Source of the DNA: Ga0077555 sp050250755
GTDB lineage: Bacteria; Pseudomonadota; Alphaproteobacteria; Rhizobiales; Hyphomicrobiaceae
Assembly: GCA_050250755.1 (NCBI GenBank)
Contig: JBFWOB010000031.1
Span: 14,094-78,093, forward strand
Length of the DNA: 64,000 bases
Direction: 5' to 3'
The position numbers were made by a program, and so were the translations under genes. Every line of letters begins with the position of its first letter. The first letter of the stretch is position 1. The notes below the pieces were generated by a model. That model did no database searches. It saw only the letters and a list, made by a program, of their open reading frames with translations, and was not told the DNA's origin. Shown one piece after another: positions 49,097 through 58,807 of the stretch.

Positions 49097-50158
49097 TCAA
49101 CCGGCGTCGGGGGGCGCTGCCTTGGTCGATAGCGGTGCGGTGCCGTCTCGAAAACCAACGTCCTCCGAGATGATGTAGAGCGGGCGGTCTTTCACCTCCT
49201 CGTAGACGCGACCCAGGTATTCGCCGATCACGCCGAGCGAGATGAGCTGTATGCCACCGAGCAATAGCACCGAGATCAAGAGTGAAGGAAAGCCAGGGAT
49301 GTCGACGCCAAAGATGAGCGTCTTCACCAGGAAGAACACCGCGTAGAGCAGGGCCACCAGCGAGATCATGACGCCAACGTAAGACCAGATCTTCAGCGGA
49401 GCCGTCGTGAAAGATGCGATGCCATCGATGGCGAATTTCAGCAGACGTCTGAAGCGCCAGCGACTCGCACCGTGCACGCGTGCCGCCACTTCGAACGGGA
49501 CGCCGATGGAGCGGAACCCAACCCACGCGAACAGTCCCTTGTTGAACCGCGCGCGTTCGTGGAGTTCGTTAAAGACGTCGATGACGCGCCGATCCAGCAG
49601 CCTGAAATCACCCGCTCCGTCCGGCAGCTCGGTCCCGCTGAGAAAACCGAATGCGCGATAAAACATGCGCGCGGAGAGTTTCTCGAAGGTGGTGTTCTGG
49701 CTGCGGTCGGTCCGTTGGCCATAAACGATGTCGTAGCCCTGATCCCAGAGCTCGACGAACCGGCCGATCGTCTCCGGCGGATGCTGAAGATCACCATCCA
49801 TGATAACCGCGGCATCGCCCGTCGCGTGCTCGAGGCCGGCGGCGACAGCAATTTCCTTGCCGAAGTTCCTGCTGAACGAAATGGCCTTGAACCGCGCGTC
49901 TTTCTGATGGAGCGCCCTGAGCACGGCAAGTGTACCGTCCGTCGAGCCGTCATCGACGATGATGACCTCGAACGGATTCCCCAAGGCGTCCAGAGCAGAG
50001 GTTAAGCGCGCGGCTAGAACCTCGACGTTCTGGGCTTCGTTGAGTATCGGCACCACGATCGAAAGCGGCCGGAGGCGCGGCGTCACCCGTGCGGGCGCGT
50101 CGGCAATGAAGTCGTCGGGGGCGAGCGGGCGCGCCCGTGTTGCGTCGGAAGTGCTCAT
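49097..50158 (-). CDS. Glycosyltransferase family 2 (GtrB/ArnC-like)
   Basis: A 353-residue inner-membrane polyprenyl-phosphate glycosyltransferase. The GT-A catalytic part has IVVPILNEAQNVEVL, EVIIVDDGSTDGTLAVL with the donor-site Asp pair, VIMDGDLQHPPETIG (DxD-type metal site) and AGDFRLLDRRVIDVFNEL. Two C-terminal TM helices follow (WSYVGVMISLVALLYAVFFL and SLLISVLLLGGIQLISLGVI) before the GEYLGRVYEEVKDRP motif. It would load undecaprenyl phosphate with a sugar for the adjacent GtrA-like flippase. ATG 50158 is chosen by fit to family N termini, with 12 extra in-frame codons upstream rejected. 77 bases after purH, possibly the same transcript. Confidence 0.9.
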   Translation of the reverse strand: MSTSDATRARPLAPDDFIADAPARVTPRLRPLSIVVPILNEAQNVEVLAARLTSALDALGNPFEVIIVDDGSTDGTLAVLRALHQKDARFKAISFSRNFGKEIAVAAGLEHATGDAAVIMDGDLQHPPETIGRFVELWDQGYDIVYGQRTDRSQNTTFEKLSARMFYRAFGFLSGTELPDGAGDFRLLDRRVIDVFNELHERARFNKGLFAWVGFRSIGVPFEVAARVHGASRWRFRRLLKFAIDGIASFTTAPLKIWSYVGVMISLVALLYAVFFLVKTLIFGVDIPGFPSLLISVLLLGGIQLISLGVIGEYLGRVYEEVKDRPLYIISEDVGFRDGTAPLSTKAAPPDAG

Positions 50159-50235
50159 AGTCGAGCTTCCATATCCGAGAGAAAGGCCGCTCACCTATAG
50201 AATTCCGCAAGTTAAGGCAAAGCGGGAAGTGATGG

Positions 50236-51825
50236 TCAGTGGCGGAAGTGGCGCATTCCAGTGAACACCATCGCCAAGCCTTGCTCGTCGGCGGCCTTGA
50301 TCACTTCGTCGTCGCGTATCGATCCGCCGGGCTGGATCACCGCCGTAGCTCCGGCGCTGGCCGCGGAAAGAAGGCCGTCGGCGAACGGAAAGAATGCGTC
50401 GGAAGCAACCACGGAGCCTTTGACCTCGAACCCGGCCATCTCGGCCTTGATCACGGCAATCCGCGACGCGTTGACGCGACTCATCTGACCCGCTCCCACG
50501 CCGACCGTCGCCAGCTCGCGGACGTAGACAATGGCGTTCGACTTTACAAACTTCGCAACCTTCCAGGCGAATTGCAGATCCGCAAGCTCCGCTGGCGTCG
50601 GCTGCCGCTTCGTAACGACACGCAACTCGGACGACAGCGACAGATCGCGGTCCTGGATAAGTAACCCTCCGGTCACTTTCTTCCAATCTTGCTGGACCGG
50701 TTGCCCTGCCTCCCATCGCCCGACTATCAACAGGCGCACATTCTTCTTGGCGGCGATGGCTGCTTCGGCCTCGGGCGACGCCGCTGGCGCAACGATCACC
50801 TCGACGAACTGCCGGTCTATGATGGCCTTCGCCGTCGCTTCGTCCAAGGGACGATTGAAGGCGATAATGCCGCCGAACGCAGACTCTGGGTCGGTCTTGA
50901 ATGCGCGATCGTAGGCGGCAAGGAGCGAGTCGGCTTCGGCAACTCCACAAGGATTGGCGTGCTTCACGATCACGCAAGCCGGTTTCTCGTCGAATGCTTT
51001 GACGCACTCAAGCGCGGCGTCCGTATCGGCGATGTTGTTGTATGAGAGTTCCTTGCCCTGCACCTGGCGGGCGGTTGAGATGCACCCCTGCGCCGCGCCG
51101 CGCTCGATATAGAAGGCGGCCTTCTGGTGCGGATTTTCGCCGTAGCGTATCGATTGCGCTTTGACGAGTTGCACCGTGAAGGTGGGGGGGAAGGCCGCGC
51201 CGTCTGAATCCCCATCCTCGCGAGCAATCTCGCCACCGAGCCAGTTCGAGATCGCGCCATCATAGGCGGCCGTCAGCGCATAGGCTTTGCGGGCGAGCTC
51301 CTGTCTGAGCATTAGCGTCGTGCTACCGCCGTTGGCACGCATGACGTCCAGCACGCGCGCATAGTCGGAGGGATCCACGACCACTGTCACGGATGTGTGG
51401 TTCTTCGCCGCCGCCCGCAGCATGGCCGGCCCGCCGATGTCGATATTCTCGATGCAATCGGCATAAGGAGCCCCTTTTGCGACCGTTGCTTCGAACGGAT
51501 AGAGGTTGACCACCAGAAGGTCGATCGGCGGGATGCCATGCTCGGCGGCTGATGCCTCATGCCCGGCATCGCCTCGCACCTGCAGGAGGCCGCCATGCAC
51601 CTTCGGGTGCAGCGTCTTCACCCGACCATCCATCATTTCGGGAAAGCCCGTGTAGTCTGCTACGTCCGTAACCGCGATGCCTGCAGCCTTGAGCGCCGCC
51701 GCCGTGCCTCCGGTCGAAAGGACTTCGACGCCACTTTCAGCCAGAGTCTTGGCCAGTTCGATCACGCCGGACTTGTCAGAGACGGAGATCAAGGCGCGTC
51801 GGATACGCGGGGACGGGGCATTCAT
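50236..51825 (-). CDS. purH: Bifunctional AICAR formyltransferase / IMP cyclohydrolase
   Basis: A 529-residue enzyme for the last two steps of de novo IMP synthesis, using 10-formyl-tetrahydrofolate. The N-terminal cyclohydrolase is an MGS-like domain: ALISVSDKSGVIELAKTL, STGGTAAALKAAGI and GRVKTLHPKVHGG. The C-terminal transferase has the catalytic Lys-His in CVIVKHANPCGVAE, plus SAFGGIIAFNRPLD and SDAFFPFADGL. ATG 51825 is family-consistent. It follows the heparinase-like gene by 92 bases, a synteny I associate with Rhizobiales. fhs at the right edge makes the formyl donor. Confidence 0.96.
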   Translation of the reverse strand: MNAPSPRIRRALISVSDKSGVIELAKTLAESGVEVLSTGGTAAALKAAGIAVTDVADYTGFPEMMDGRVKTLHPKVHGGLLQVRGDAGHEASAAEHGIPPIDLLVVNLYPFEATVAKGAPYADCIENIDIGGPAMLRAAAKNHTSVTVVVDPSDYARVLDVMRANGGSTTLMLRQELARKAYALTAAYDGAISNWLGGEIAREDGDSDGAAFPPTFTVQLVKAQSIRYGENPHQKAAFYIERGAAQGCISTARQVQGKELSYNNIADTDAALECVKAFDEKPACVIVKHANPCGVAEADSLLAAYDRAFKTDPESAFGGIIAFNRPLDEATAKAIIDRQFVEVIVAPAASPEAEAAIAAKKNVRLLIVGRWEAGQPVQQDWKKVTGGLLIQDRDLSLSSELRVVTKRQPTPAELADLQFAWKVAKFVKSNAIVYVRELATVGVGAGQMSRVNASRIAVIKAEMAGFEVKGSVVASDAFFPFADGLLSAASAGATAVIQPGGSIRDDEVIKAADEQGLAMVFTGMRHFRH

Positions 51826-51917
51826 CGGCCTGACTTTCCAGTTTGAGGCTGTTTTCCAGGCCGTTACCATACCCGCTTGGCGGGCGGAACTGCCCGCGCA
51901 CTATTTGTCTCGGGTCA

Positions 51918-53624
51918 TCAGACCTGCTCGAGGCGCCAGTTGATCGTCGTCTCGCCTGGAGAGGAGGTCCGGACCACGATCTGTCGGGTGGGGGTCGGAC
52001 CCTGGCTCTGCGCGTAGTCCGTGGCTGCCTCGACCGAGCACCGAGCCCCTGAGACGGTGAATCGCCACGCAGGTCCGGATACAGGCTCGATTAGCAAAGC
52101 GTCGTAGCCGTCCGGACGCCAACCTGCCTTGACGGGAAGATGAAAATGCAGGGCAAGCGGCACATCCCGCGGCAACCGTAACGTGCCCGAAGGCGGCCGC
52201 AATACATCGACCCCTTCAAGGATGCATCCAGTTGCATCGAGCGTGAGCCGCCTCTCGTGAATGACACCGAAACGACTGAGATAGCCGTCGTGCTGAGCAA
52301 CGAGGCGCGCCTCGCCATCGACCTCGAGCAGGCTGGCGACGACGGTATCGGGACCTGCGAGCGCTGGGCCGCCAGCCAGCTTCTCGATCTGCGGCGAACG
52401 GATCAGTCGCGCCGACGACTGCTCATCGAGCACCAGCGTTGAGTGGCTGGCCGTCGCGCGCGCATCAGAAGCGGCTTGGCTGTGCGCCGGTGCGGCTGCC
52501 CCAGCATTGACGATGATGCCCTCGCCCGCGTGTGCCAACTCGAAGGAAAGGGCACCCGCATGCGCTAGACCCGAATGGAGGAGGGCGGGTGCACGCCCGC
52601 AATCGACAATCACGGCCGTGCCGCCGCGTTCCAGGCGGGCATATCCCGACGCCCCAGGATCACAGTTCGATGAGGGTGCCTTCGACGCTGCAAGCGCCAG
52701 CACCGTCGCGACAGCCTCCACCCGTGCTGCGCCGACGCCGTTGAAGCGCGCAAGTGTCCCAGACGTCGTCGCCATCATCCGCACATGCTCGAGCATCCGC
52801 TCGATCGTCGCGACCAGCTCTGCGGGCACCTCCAATTGACGCGCCAGATAGCATTGTTTGATAGGGAGAAGGTCAAGCAGGGCTTCGAGCACCGTCTCTC
52901 CATTGCGAGAGATGTGCCCTCCATCGGCGAGGATTTGTTGTCTGAGCTCTGCGAGAAGCCGACCCTCGGCGCGGGGTAGATCCTTATCGTGTCCATCGGC
53001 GGAGAGACAGGCGAGCGTGAGCGTCATCGCGCAGACGAGACGCGGGAAGCCTGGCATCGACCGTCGGCTCACGCGATCGAGCGCCCGCAATTCGTTGCCG
53101 AGCGTCCGCGTGAAGAGATGGTAGAACTCCGGCTCGGCGTCCTCGAGAAGGAACCCGGCATTGACGATGAACGAACTGACGCGACGCGCGATCACCGCCG
53201 GTTCCGCGGCAATGCCGCGCCCTCCAGGCCGCGATCTGTTGCGACGACACCAATCCGCCACCAAGCGTCGAGCGGTCTCGAGTGCGAACACGTCATCCAC
53301 AACGCGAAGGCTGCCGAGCCATGCAAATCCATTCAGAGCTCGCGCCCATGATCTGTCCGGGGCGATAATGGAAAATGGCGATCTGCCGGCGAGGTCCAGC
53401 ATGGCTCCCCCGAGACCCATCTGGCCGGCGGCCAGTTCATCGACGAGGCTCGGATCGGTTGGCCGCAGGTCGGATGGCACGAAGATGAACGCATCGATGC
53501 GTGGGCGAATCAGCCGCCAACCAAGTCCCGGCGTCGTTGCAAGGCGACGCTTGGCAGCCGCAACAGACCATCGCGCGGCGTGCTGCGCGATGACGATGCG
53601 CTCGCCGAGTTTCGGCGCGCTCAT
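51918..53624 (-). CDS. Heparinase II/III family protein
   Basis: 568 residues with the layout of heparinase II/III-like proteins: an N-terminal alpha-toroid (about 90-330: WARALNGFAWLGSLRVVDD, DGGHISRNGETVLEALLDLL) and a C-terminal beta-sandwich (about 360-560: SHSTLVLDEQSSARLI, then FGVIHERRLTLDATGCILEG). No signal peptide is visible, which is normal for the alphaproteobacterial form next to purH. GGHISRN holds the conserved Asn/His region of the polysaccharide-lyase site. The substrate and even the lyase activity of this subgroup are unproven. ATG 53624 has GGGGGA 6 to 11 bases upstream. Confidence 0.87.
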   Translation of the reverse strand: MSAPKLGERIVIAQHAARWSVAAAKRRLATTPGLGWRLIRPRIDAFIFVPSDLRPTDPSLVDELAAGQMGLGGAMLDLAGRSPFSIIAPDRSWARALNGFAWLGSLRVVDDVFALETARRLVADWCRRNRSRPGGRGIAAEPAVIARRVSSFIVNAGFLLEDAEPEFYHLFTRTLGNELRALDRVSRRSMPGFPRLVCAMTLTLACLSADGHDKDLPRAEGRLLAELRQQILADGGHISRNGETVLEALLDLLPIKQCYLARQLEVPAELVATIERMLEHVRMMATTSGTLARFNGVGAARVEAVATVLALAASKAPSSNCDPGASGYARLERGGTAVIVDCGRAPALLHSGLAHAGALSFELAHAGEGIIVNAGAAAPAHSQAASDARATASHSTLVLDEQSSARLIRSPQIEKLAGGPALAGPDTVVASLLEVDGEARLVAQHDGYLSRFGVIHERRLTLDATGCILEGVDVLRPPSGTLRLPRDVPLALHFHLPVKAGWRPDGYDALLIEPVSGPAWRFTVSGARCSVEAATDYAQSQGPTPTRQIVVRTSSPGETTINWRLEQV

Positions 53625-53839
53625 GGCTCTGTCCCCCGGGGGCGCCCGTGCGGACCTGTCCCGGATCCCGCGCAGTTCCGACGCCCGATAAACGATATCG
53701 CTTAGACAACTCGCCCAGGTGATACAAGCCGCTCGCAAGCCGGAAGAGCGTCTATCCCCGGTATCTCGCCAGGTTGACGTCCAGAGCCCGAGATGCCTTT
53801 CTCCGCGGCCGATGCGGCTGTGCACAATGGGAGACGAAT

Positions 53840-54607
53840 ATGGTCGAGCTGCCGAGAACTCCGTCATTTCGCCTCGATGGGAAGCGCGCACTGGTCACCG
53901 GCGCCGGGCGCGGCATTGGGCTGGCCGCAGCGGCGGCGCTGGCGGAAGCGGGCGCCCACGTCACGCTCGCATCGCGAACCCGCGCCGAACTCGAAGAGGT
54001 TCATGAAGCGATCGCCAAAGCAGGAGGCACATCAGAGGTTCTCGTTCTCGATGTCCTCGACGATGGCGCTGTTCGCCGCAAGGTTGAGGCCCGGCCCCCG
54101 TTCCATGTGCTTGTCAACAATGCGGGCATTAACCGCCCGCAACCCTTCATCGATTTCAAGACTGAGGACCTGGATGCCCTTCTGGACCTCAACGTCCGTG
54201 CTGCCTTTATCGTCGCGCAAGTTGTTGCAAAGCGCATGGTGACGACGGAAACGCGCGGCACATTGATCCACATTTCCTCGCAGATGGCCTTCACGACAGG
54301 ACCCGGCCGCACGGCTTATTGCGCGACGAAGGCCGCCATCGAAGGTCTTTCGCGTGCGATCGCGGCCGAGTTGGCACCGAACGGCATTCGATCTGTCACG
54401 CTCTGCCCGACGTTCGTCGAAACACCATTGGCGGCCCAGATGTTGGCCAAGCCCGAGTTCCGTTCATTCGTGCTGGAAAAGATCAAGCTCGGCCGCATCG
54501 GCCAGGTCGAAGACTTGATGGGCGCGATTGTCTATCTCGCGTCGGACGCGGCTGGGCTTGTCACAGGCACGCATCTTCTCGTCGATGGCGGCTGGACGCT
54601 GGGTTGA
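53840..54607 (+). CDS. Short-chain dehydrogenase/reductase (classical)
   Basis: A 255-residue classical SDR. The cofactor motif TGAGRGIG is at 20-27, NNAG follows LHVLV-like HVLVNNAGINRPQP, the catalytic Ser is in IHISSQMAF, and Tyr160-x-x-x-Lys164 is YCATK, so it should be an active NAD(P)-dependent oxidoreductase. The end GTHLLVDGGWTLG is typical of the gluconate 5-dehydrogenase/3-oxoacyl-ACP-reductase-like group. The substrate is unassigned. GGGAGACG precedes ATG 53840. Divergent from the heparinase-like gene. Confidence 0.92.
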   Translation: MVELPRTPSFRLDGKRALVTGAGRGIGLAAAAALAEAGAHVTLASRTRAELEEVHEAIAKAGGTSEVLVLDVLDDGAVRRKVEARPPFHVLVNNAGINRPQPFIDFKTEDLDALLDLNVRAAFIVAQVVAKRMVTTETRGTLIHISSQMAFTTGPGRTAYCATKAAIEGLSRAIAAELAPNGIRSVTLCPTFVETPLAAQMLAKPEFRSFVLEKIKLGRIGQVEDLMGAIVYLASDAAGLVTGTHLLVDGGWTLG

Positions 54608-54805
54608 GGACACCTGCGCCCCGACGTGGGATGTGGATCAGGGGGACCAACTATATCTGCAGCTCCACGGCCGCTCGCCGGATACCGTAGTTCATCGCAG
54701 CACAATTCCTGGAAAGATGCCCGCAGACACTCAGCCGTCGTGCTTATCGGCGCCGGAGATGCTAGTTTCGTGACTGGGGTGGGACACTTACGCGAGGGGG
54801 AGCCG

Positions 54806-55909
54806 ATGCGTCCTGAAATGCATGTCGTCTTCTGGGTTGTCACCTTCGCTATCGGCGTCGCGCTGGTCTCGTACCTGAGCGACGCGTTGCTGCCGTTCGC
54901 GTTCGGTGCCGCTATCGCCTACTTCCTTAATCCCGTCGCGGCTGCGCTTCAGCGGGCTGGGCTCGGTCGCACAGCGGCGAGTGTCCTCATCATCGGCCTC
55001 GCCGCGGTAGCCATAGCCGCGGCCATAGTCTTCCTACTGCCGTTGGCGGTTGATCAGCTCCGACGCCTGGCGGAGACCTTACCGGGAGACCTCGAGCGGC
55101 TCCGTGTATGGCTGGAAACGCTGGCCGCGCAGCATTTGGGACCAAGTTTTCCCGGCTTCAAGGTTGGCCTGGAACGCGCGGTTGGCGAGCTGGCGCAGAG
55201 CTCGACCGGCTTTGTCGGCGATGCGGCGAAACTGCTCTGGAGCCGGGGGCAGGCGTTGGTCAATCTCGTCTCGTTGGTGCTCGTAACGCCGGTCGTTGCC
55301 TTCTATCTTCTGCGCGACTGGCCGGCCGTCGTCGCCAAGATTGACGGCTGGCTCCCGGTTCATCATGCAGCAACCATTCGGCGCCTTGCGTATGACATCG
55401 ATACCGCTGTAGGCGCCTTCATCCGTGGGCAAGGCACCATCTGTCTTATTCTCGGGGCGTTTTACGCAATGGCATTGACGGCGCTCGGGCTCCGCTATGG
55501 CCTGCTGATCGGTCTTGCGACCGGCATCCTGGCATTTGTGCCGCTGGTCGGTTGGGTGCTGGGCCTTGCGGTGTCGCTCGTCGTGGCCATCTCCCAGTCC
55601 TGGCCCGAGACTACGCTCGCCCTCCAGGTGCTGGGCGTGTTCGTTGCCGCGATGGCCCTCGATTCAGGATTACTGTCACCGCTGATCGTGGGGCAGAAGG
55701 TTGGTTTGCATCCCGTCTGGCTGATGCTCGCGCTGTTCGTCTTCAGCGCGCTTTTCGGGCTTCTCGGTACGCTCGTCGCGGTGCCAGTTGCAGCGGCCCT
55801 CGCGGTGCTGGTACGCTTCGCGCGCGATCGGTATCTCGAAAGCTCGATCTATCTTGGTGCCGGTCCACCGGCAGTTTTGCCGGTTCCTGCGCCGCGTCTG
55901 GACACGTGA
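54806..55909 (+). CDS. AI-2E family transporter (PerM-like permease)
   Basis: A 367-residue inner-membrane protein with about eight TM helices: a pair at 5-50, one at 58-78, a soluble stretch of about 80 residues, then helices from 150 to 345. Family features are FGAAIAYFLNPVAAALQRAG, the PVVAFYLLRDWPAV segment and GFVPLVG-like ILAFVPLVGWVLGLAV, with SPLIVGQKVGLHPVWLMLAL near the end. Family members are linked to AI-2 or ion export, but the substrate here is unknown. GAGGGGGAG precedes ATG 54806. hdaA begins 3 bases after its stop, so they are one operon. Confidence 0.9.
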   Translation: MRPEMHVVFWVVTFAIGVALVSYLSDALLPFAFGAAIAYFLNPVAAALQRAGLGRTAASVLIIGLAAVAIAAAIVFLLPLAVDQLRRLAETLPGDLERLRVWLETLAAQHLGPSFPGFKVGLERAVGELAQSSTGFVGDAAKLLWSRGQALVNLVSLVLVTPVVAFYLLRDWPAVVAKIDGWLPVHHAATIRRLAYDIDTAVGAFIRGQGTICLILGAFYAMALTALGLRYGLLIGLATGILAFVPLVGWVLGLAVSLVVAISQSWPETTLALQVLGVFVAAMALDSGLLSPLIVGQKVGLHPVWLMLALFVFSALFGLLGTLVAVPVAAALAVLVRFARDRYLESSIYLGAGPPAVLPVPAPRLDT

Positions 55910-55912
55910 GTC

Positions 55913-56602
55913 ATGGCAGCACCCGAGCAGCTCGTGCTCGACCTCGGCCACCGAACAGCACTCGGCGCCGAGGATTTTCTGGTCAGCCAGTCCAATGCGG
56001 CGGCGGTCGCGCTGGTTGACGCGTGGCCCGATTGGCCTGCTCCGTCGGCGCTCGTTGTCGGACCGACGCGCGCAGGCAAGACCCATCTCGCTCACGTGTG
56101 GCAACTGCGCTCTGGCGCCGCCATCGTCTCCGCTGCCGAGCTTTCCGATACCGCCGTTCCCCAACTCGAGAACACCGGCGCGCTCGTCGTCGAAGATCTC
56201 GATGCCGGCATCGCTTGTGAGCGCACTCTGTTTCATCTGCTGAACCTGGCGCGCGAGGATCGAGCTGGCCTGTTGTTGACCTCGGCCGTACCGCCAGGAG
56301 ACCTCGCCGTAACGCTGCCAGACCTCCGCTCGCGGTTACGTGCCGCCGCAATGGTGGAGATCGCTGCGCCGGACGATGGCCTTCTGCGTGCCGTTCTGGT
56401 GAAGCACTTCACCGATCGCCAGCTCATCGTGGACCCGAGCGTCGTTGCCTGGCTGCTGCTCAACATGGATCGCACGATGGCTGACGCAGCCCGTGTAGTC
56501 GAAGTCATTGATCGGCTCGCTCTGTCCTCTCGCCGAAAAGTCACGCGTGCCCTTGCGGCGGATGCCCTCACCAAGCTGCGATCTTTGGCTGCGAACACGT
56601 GA
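55913..56602 (+). CDS. hdaA: DnaA paralogue HdaA (regulatory inactivator of DnaA)
   Basis: A 229-residue cytoplasmic AAA+ protein resembling the DnaA ATPase core without the DNA-binding domain IV. The N-terminal EQLVLDLG (5-12) matches a beta-clamp-binding peptide. Walker A is GPTRAGKTH at 50-58, and the Walker B region is TGALVVEDLDAGI. LPDLRSRLRAAAMVEI matches the sensor/arginine-finger part. In Caulobacter, HdaA works with the sliding clamp to promote hydrolysis of DnaA-bound ATP after initiation; the same role is inferred. The position next to the AI-2E-type gene is a common alphaproteobacterial arrangement. Confidence 0.9.
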   Translation: MAAPEQLVLDLGHRTALGAEDFLVSQSNAAAVALVDAWPDWPAPSALVVGPTRAGKTHLAHVWQLRSGAAIVSAAELSDTAVPQLENTGALVVEDLDAGIACERTLFHLLNLAREDRAGLLLTSAVPPGDLAVTLPDLRSRLRAAAMVEIAAPDDGLLRAVLVKHFTDRQLIVDPSVVAWLLLNMDRTMADAARVVEVIDRLALSSRRKVTRALAADALTKLRSLAANT

Positions 56603-56700
56603 ATGGCCGGCCCGGCGAAGCCGTACACGGAGCCATCATTCGTGCCGTGGACGGCGCGCGTCGTTGTGTCTAATTTGTCCGGACAATCGCGGAGGAAAAC

Positions 56701-58326
56701 GTGCGGGAAGCAGAGCGTCAGAGCTACGACTATATCGTCGTGGGCGCAGGATCGGCGGGTGCGGTCGTTGCCAGTCGGTTGTCGGAAGATCCACGCAATC
56801 GCGTGTTGTTGCTCGAGGCGGGACCAGCCTCGCATTTCTGGGCGCGCATCCCGATCGGCTTCGCGAAGTTGATCGCCAATCCGGCTGCGAACTGGCTCTA
56901 TTCGTCCGAGCCGGAAGCCAGCACGAATGGCCGGCGGCTTCCCGTGCCGCGCGGCAAAATTCTCGGGGGATCGAGTTCGATCAACGGTCTGGCGTTCGTA
57001 CGCGGCCAGGCTCAGGACTTCGACACCTGGGCTCAAATGGGCAACCGCGGCTGGAGCTATGGCGATGTCCTGCCGTTCTTCAAGCGCATGGAAAGCTACA
57101 AGGGTGGCGGCGACGATACCTTTCGAGGGCGCGAAGGTCCCTTGCAAATTACAAACCCCGTCGCTCGAGATCCGCTGCTGACAGCCATCATTGAAGCCGC
57201 CGGGCAGGTCGGGATCAGGCACAATCCGGATTACAACGGCGACCGGCAGGACGGCATCGCCATGAGCCAGGCCTCGATCTCGAACGGCCGGCGCATGAGC
57301 ACTGCCCATTGCTACCTCGAGAAGATCGGCAAGAGGCCCAATCTGAGCATTGAGACGGGCGCCCTCAGCGAGCGCCTGATCCTCGATGGCAAGCGCTGCA
57401 TCGGAGTGCGCTACAGCGTCGGAGACCAGGTGCGGGAGGCCCTCGCCGGCCGTGACGTGGTGGTGAGTGCGGGATCCATCAACTCGCCGCAGCTTCTCGA
57501 ATTGTCCGGCATCGGCCAGCCGCAACGCTTGAAGGACCTGGGTATCGACGTCCAGCATGCGCTACCGGGCGTGGGCGAGAATCTACGCGATCACTACGCA
57601 CCGCGTACGCGCTGGGCCATCGGCAAGCGAGGGGTCACGTTCAACGATCGCGGTCGCGGCCTTGGTCTCGTCAATCAGGCGCTGCGCTATGCAATGTCAC
57701 AAGACAGCCTGCTGGCAATGGTCGCCGCGCCCCTTCGCGCGTTCGTATTCTCTCGCGAGGGCCTCGAGTCGCCGGATCTCCTTCTTGGATGGGTGCCAAT
57801 GTTCACCGAGGTGACACCGAAGGGTCCGAAGCTTGCCCGCCAGTCGGGAATGACATGCTACGCGCACGCGATGCGGCCGGAGAGCAAGGGCACCATTCAC
57901 ATCACCTCGGCCGACCCGCGCAGGCCGCCGGCGATCAACTTCAATTTCCTATCCGATCCGGCGGATGTGGCTTTGACGGTCCGCGCCATTCGGATCGCCC
58001 AGTCGGTCATGCACGCACCGGCCCTCGCATCCATGCAAGTTAGCGAAGTGGCGCCCGGCAAGGATCGCAAGACGGACGACGACATCGTCGCTTGGGCAAA
58101 GGAGGTCGGTGAAACGACCTATCATCCGGTCGGGACGTGCAAGATGGGGCAGGACGCGATGGCCGTGGTGGACGAGCGCTTGCGGGTGCGGGGCATCTCG
58201 GGGCTACGCGTGGCTGACGCGTCGATCATGCCGACCCTGACCTCGGGCAATACCAATGCCCCATCGATCATGATCGGCGAAAAGGCAGCCGATATGGTTC
58301 TGAAGGATGCCATGGCGACTGCGTAA
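56701..58326 (+). CDS. GMC family oxidoreductase (choline dehydrogenase-like)
   Basis: A 541-residue FAD enzyme oxidising an alcohol. The FAD motif is DYIVVGAGSAGAVVASRLSE (GxGxxG 15-20). GMC signatures are PRGKILGGSSSINGLAFVRG and VVVSAGSINSPQLLELSGIG. The active-site pair is His in TTYHPVGTCKMG and Asn in LTSGNTNAPSIMIGEK. No signal peptide, so cytoplasmic. GTG 56701 is the start, with GGAGG 5 bases upstream. The substrate is not determined; choline, glucoside or polyethylene-glycol oxidation are family possibilities. It ends 6 bases from the convergent moaE stop. Confidence 0.92.
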   Translation: MREAERQSYDYIVVGAGSAGAVVASRLSEDPRNRVLLLEAGPASHFWARIPIGFAKLIANPAANWLYSSEPEASTNGRRLPVPRGKILGGSSSINGLAFVRGQAQDFDTWAQMGNRGWSYGDVLPFFKRMESYKGGGDDTFRGREGPLQITNPVARDPLLTAIIEAAGQVGIRHNPDYNGDRQDGIAMSQASISNGRRMSTAHCYLEKIGKRPNLSIETGALSERLILDGKRCIGVRYSVGDQVREALAGRDVVVSAGSINSPQLLELSGIGQPQRLKDLGIDVQHALPGVGENLRDHYAPRTRWAIGKRGVTFNDRGRGLGLVNQALRYAMSQDSLLAMVAAPLRAFVFSREGLESPDLLLGWVPMFTEVTPKGPKLARQSGMTCYAHAMRPESKGTIHITSADPRRPPAINFNFLSDPADVALTVRAIRIAQSVMHAPALASMQVSEVAPGKDRKTDDDIVAWAKEVGETTYHPVGTCKMGQDAMAVVDERLRVRGISGLRVADASIMPTLTSGNTNAPSIMIGEKAADMVLKDAMATA

Positions 58327-58332
58327 GAGGCA

Positions 58333-58806
58333 TTAGCTATTTCTGGTGCCGAAACCATCCCACCGCGCGAGTGCTGCATCGTCGGTCTCTCGCGCGTCGA
58401 CCCAATGGCCCGTCCCGTCGGACGCCGTTTCCTTCTTCCAGAACGGGGCCCTGCTCTTGAGGTAGTCCATCAGGAATTCGGCGGCTTCGAATGCGGCGTG
58501 ACGGTGTTTCGAAGCCGTGATCACGAGAACAATGTTGTCGCCCGGCTTGAGTTCCCCGTAGCGATGGATGATCAGGCTCGCATCCAGCGGCCAGCGCCGA
58601 CGCGCTTCGGTCTCGACGCGCTCCAACTCGGCTTCGGTCATGCCCGGATAGTGCTCGAGTGTCATTGAGAGGATGCGCCGCCCCTTCGCCTCGTCGCGAA
58701 CCGTGCCTGTGAATGTCACGACGGCGCCGACGTCGCTCCGGCCGGAGATGAGTCCAGCGGTCTCACGGCTAACGTCGAAATTCTCCGCCTGCACGCGAAC
58801 AACCAC
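58333..58806 (-). CDS. moaE: Molybdopterin synthase catalytic subunit
   Basis: The 157-residue large subunit of molybdopterin synthase, inserting sulfur from MoaD into precursor Z. Family motifs are DVGAVVTFTGTVRDEAKGR, LSMTLEHYPGMTEAELERV, HRYGELKPGDNIVLVITAS, KHRHAAFEAAEFLMDYLKSR and the active-site FWKKETASDGTGHWVDA with its lysines. The start is GTG 58806, one base after the moaD stop, so the two are coupled. The end is about 15 residues longer than the E. coli core and unremarkable. Confidence 0.95.
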   Translation of the reverse strand: MVVRVQAENFDVSRETAGLISGRSDVGAVVTFTGTVRDEAKGRRILSMTLEHYPGMTEAELERVETEARRRWPLDASLIIHRYGELKPGDNIVLVITASKHRHAAFEAAEFLMDYLKSRAPFWKKETASDGTGHWVDARETDDAALARWDGFGTRNS

Positions 58807-58807
58807 C

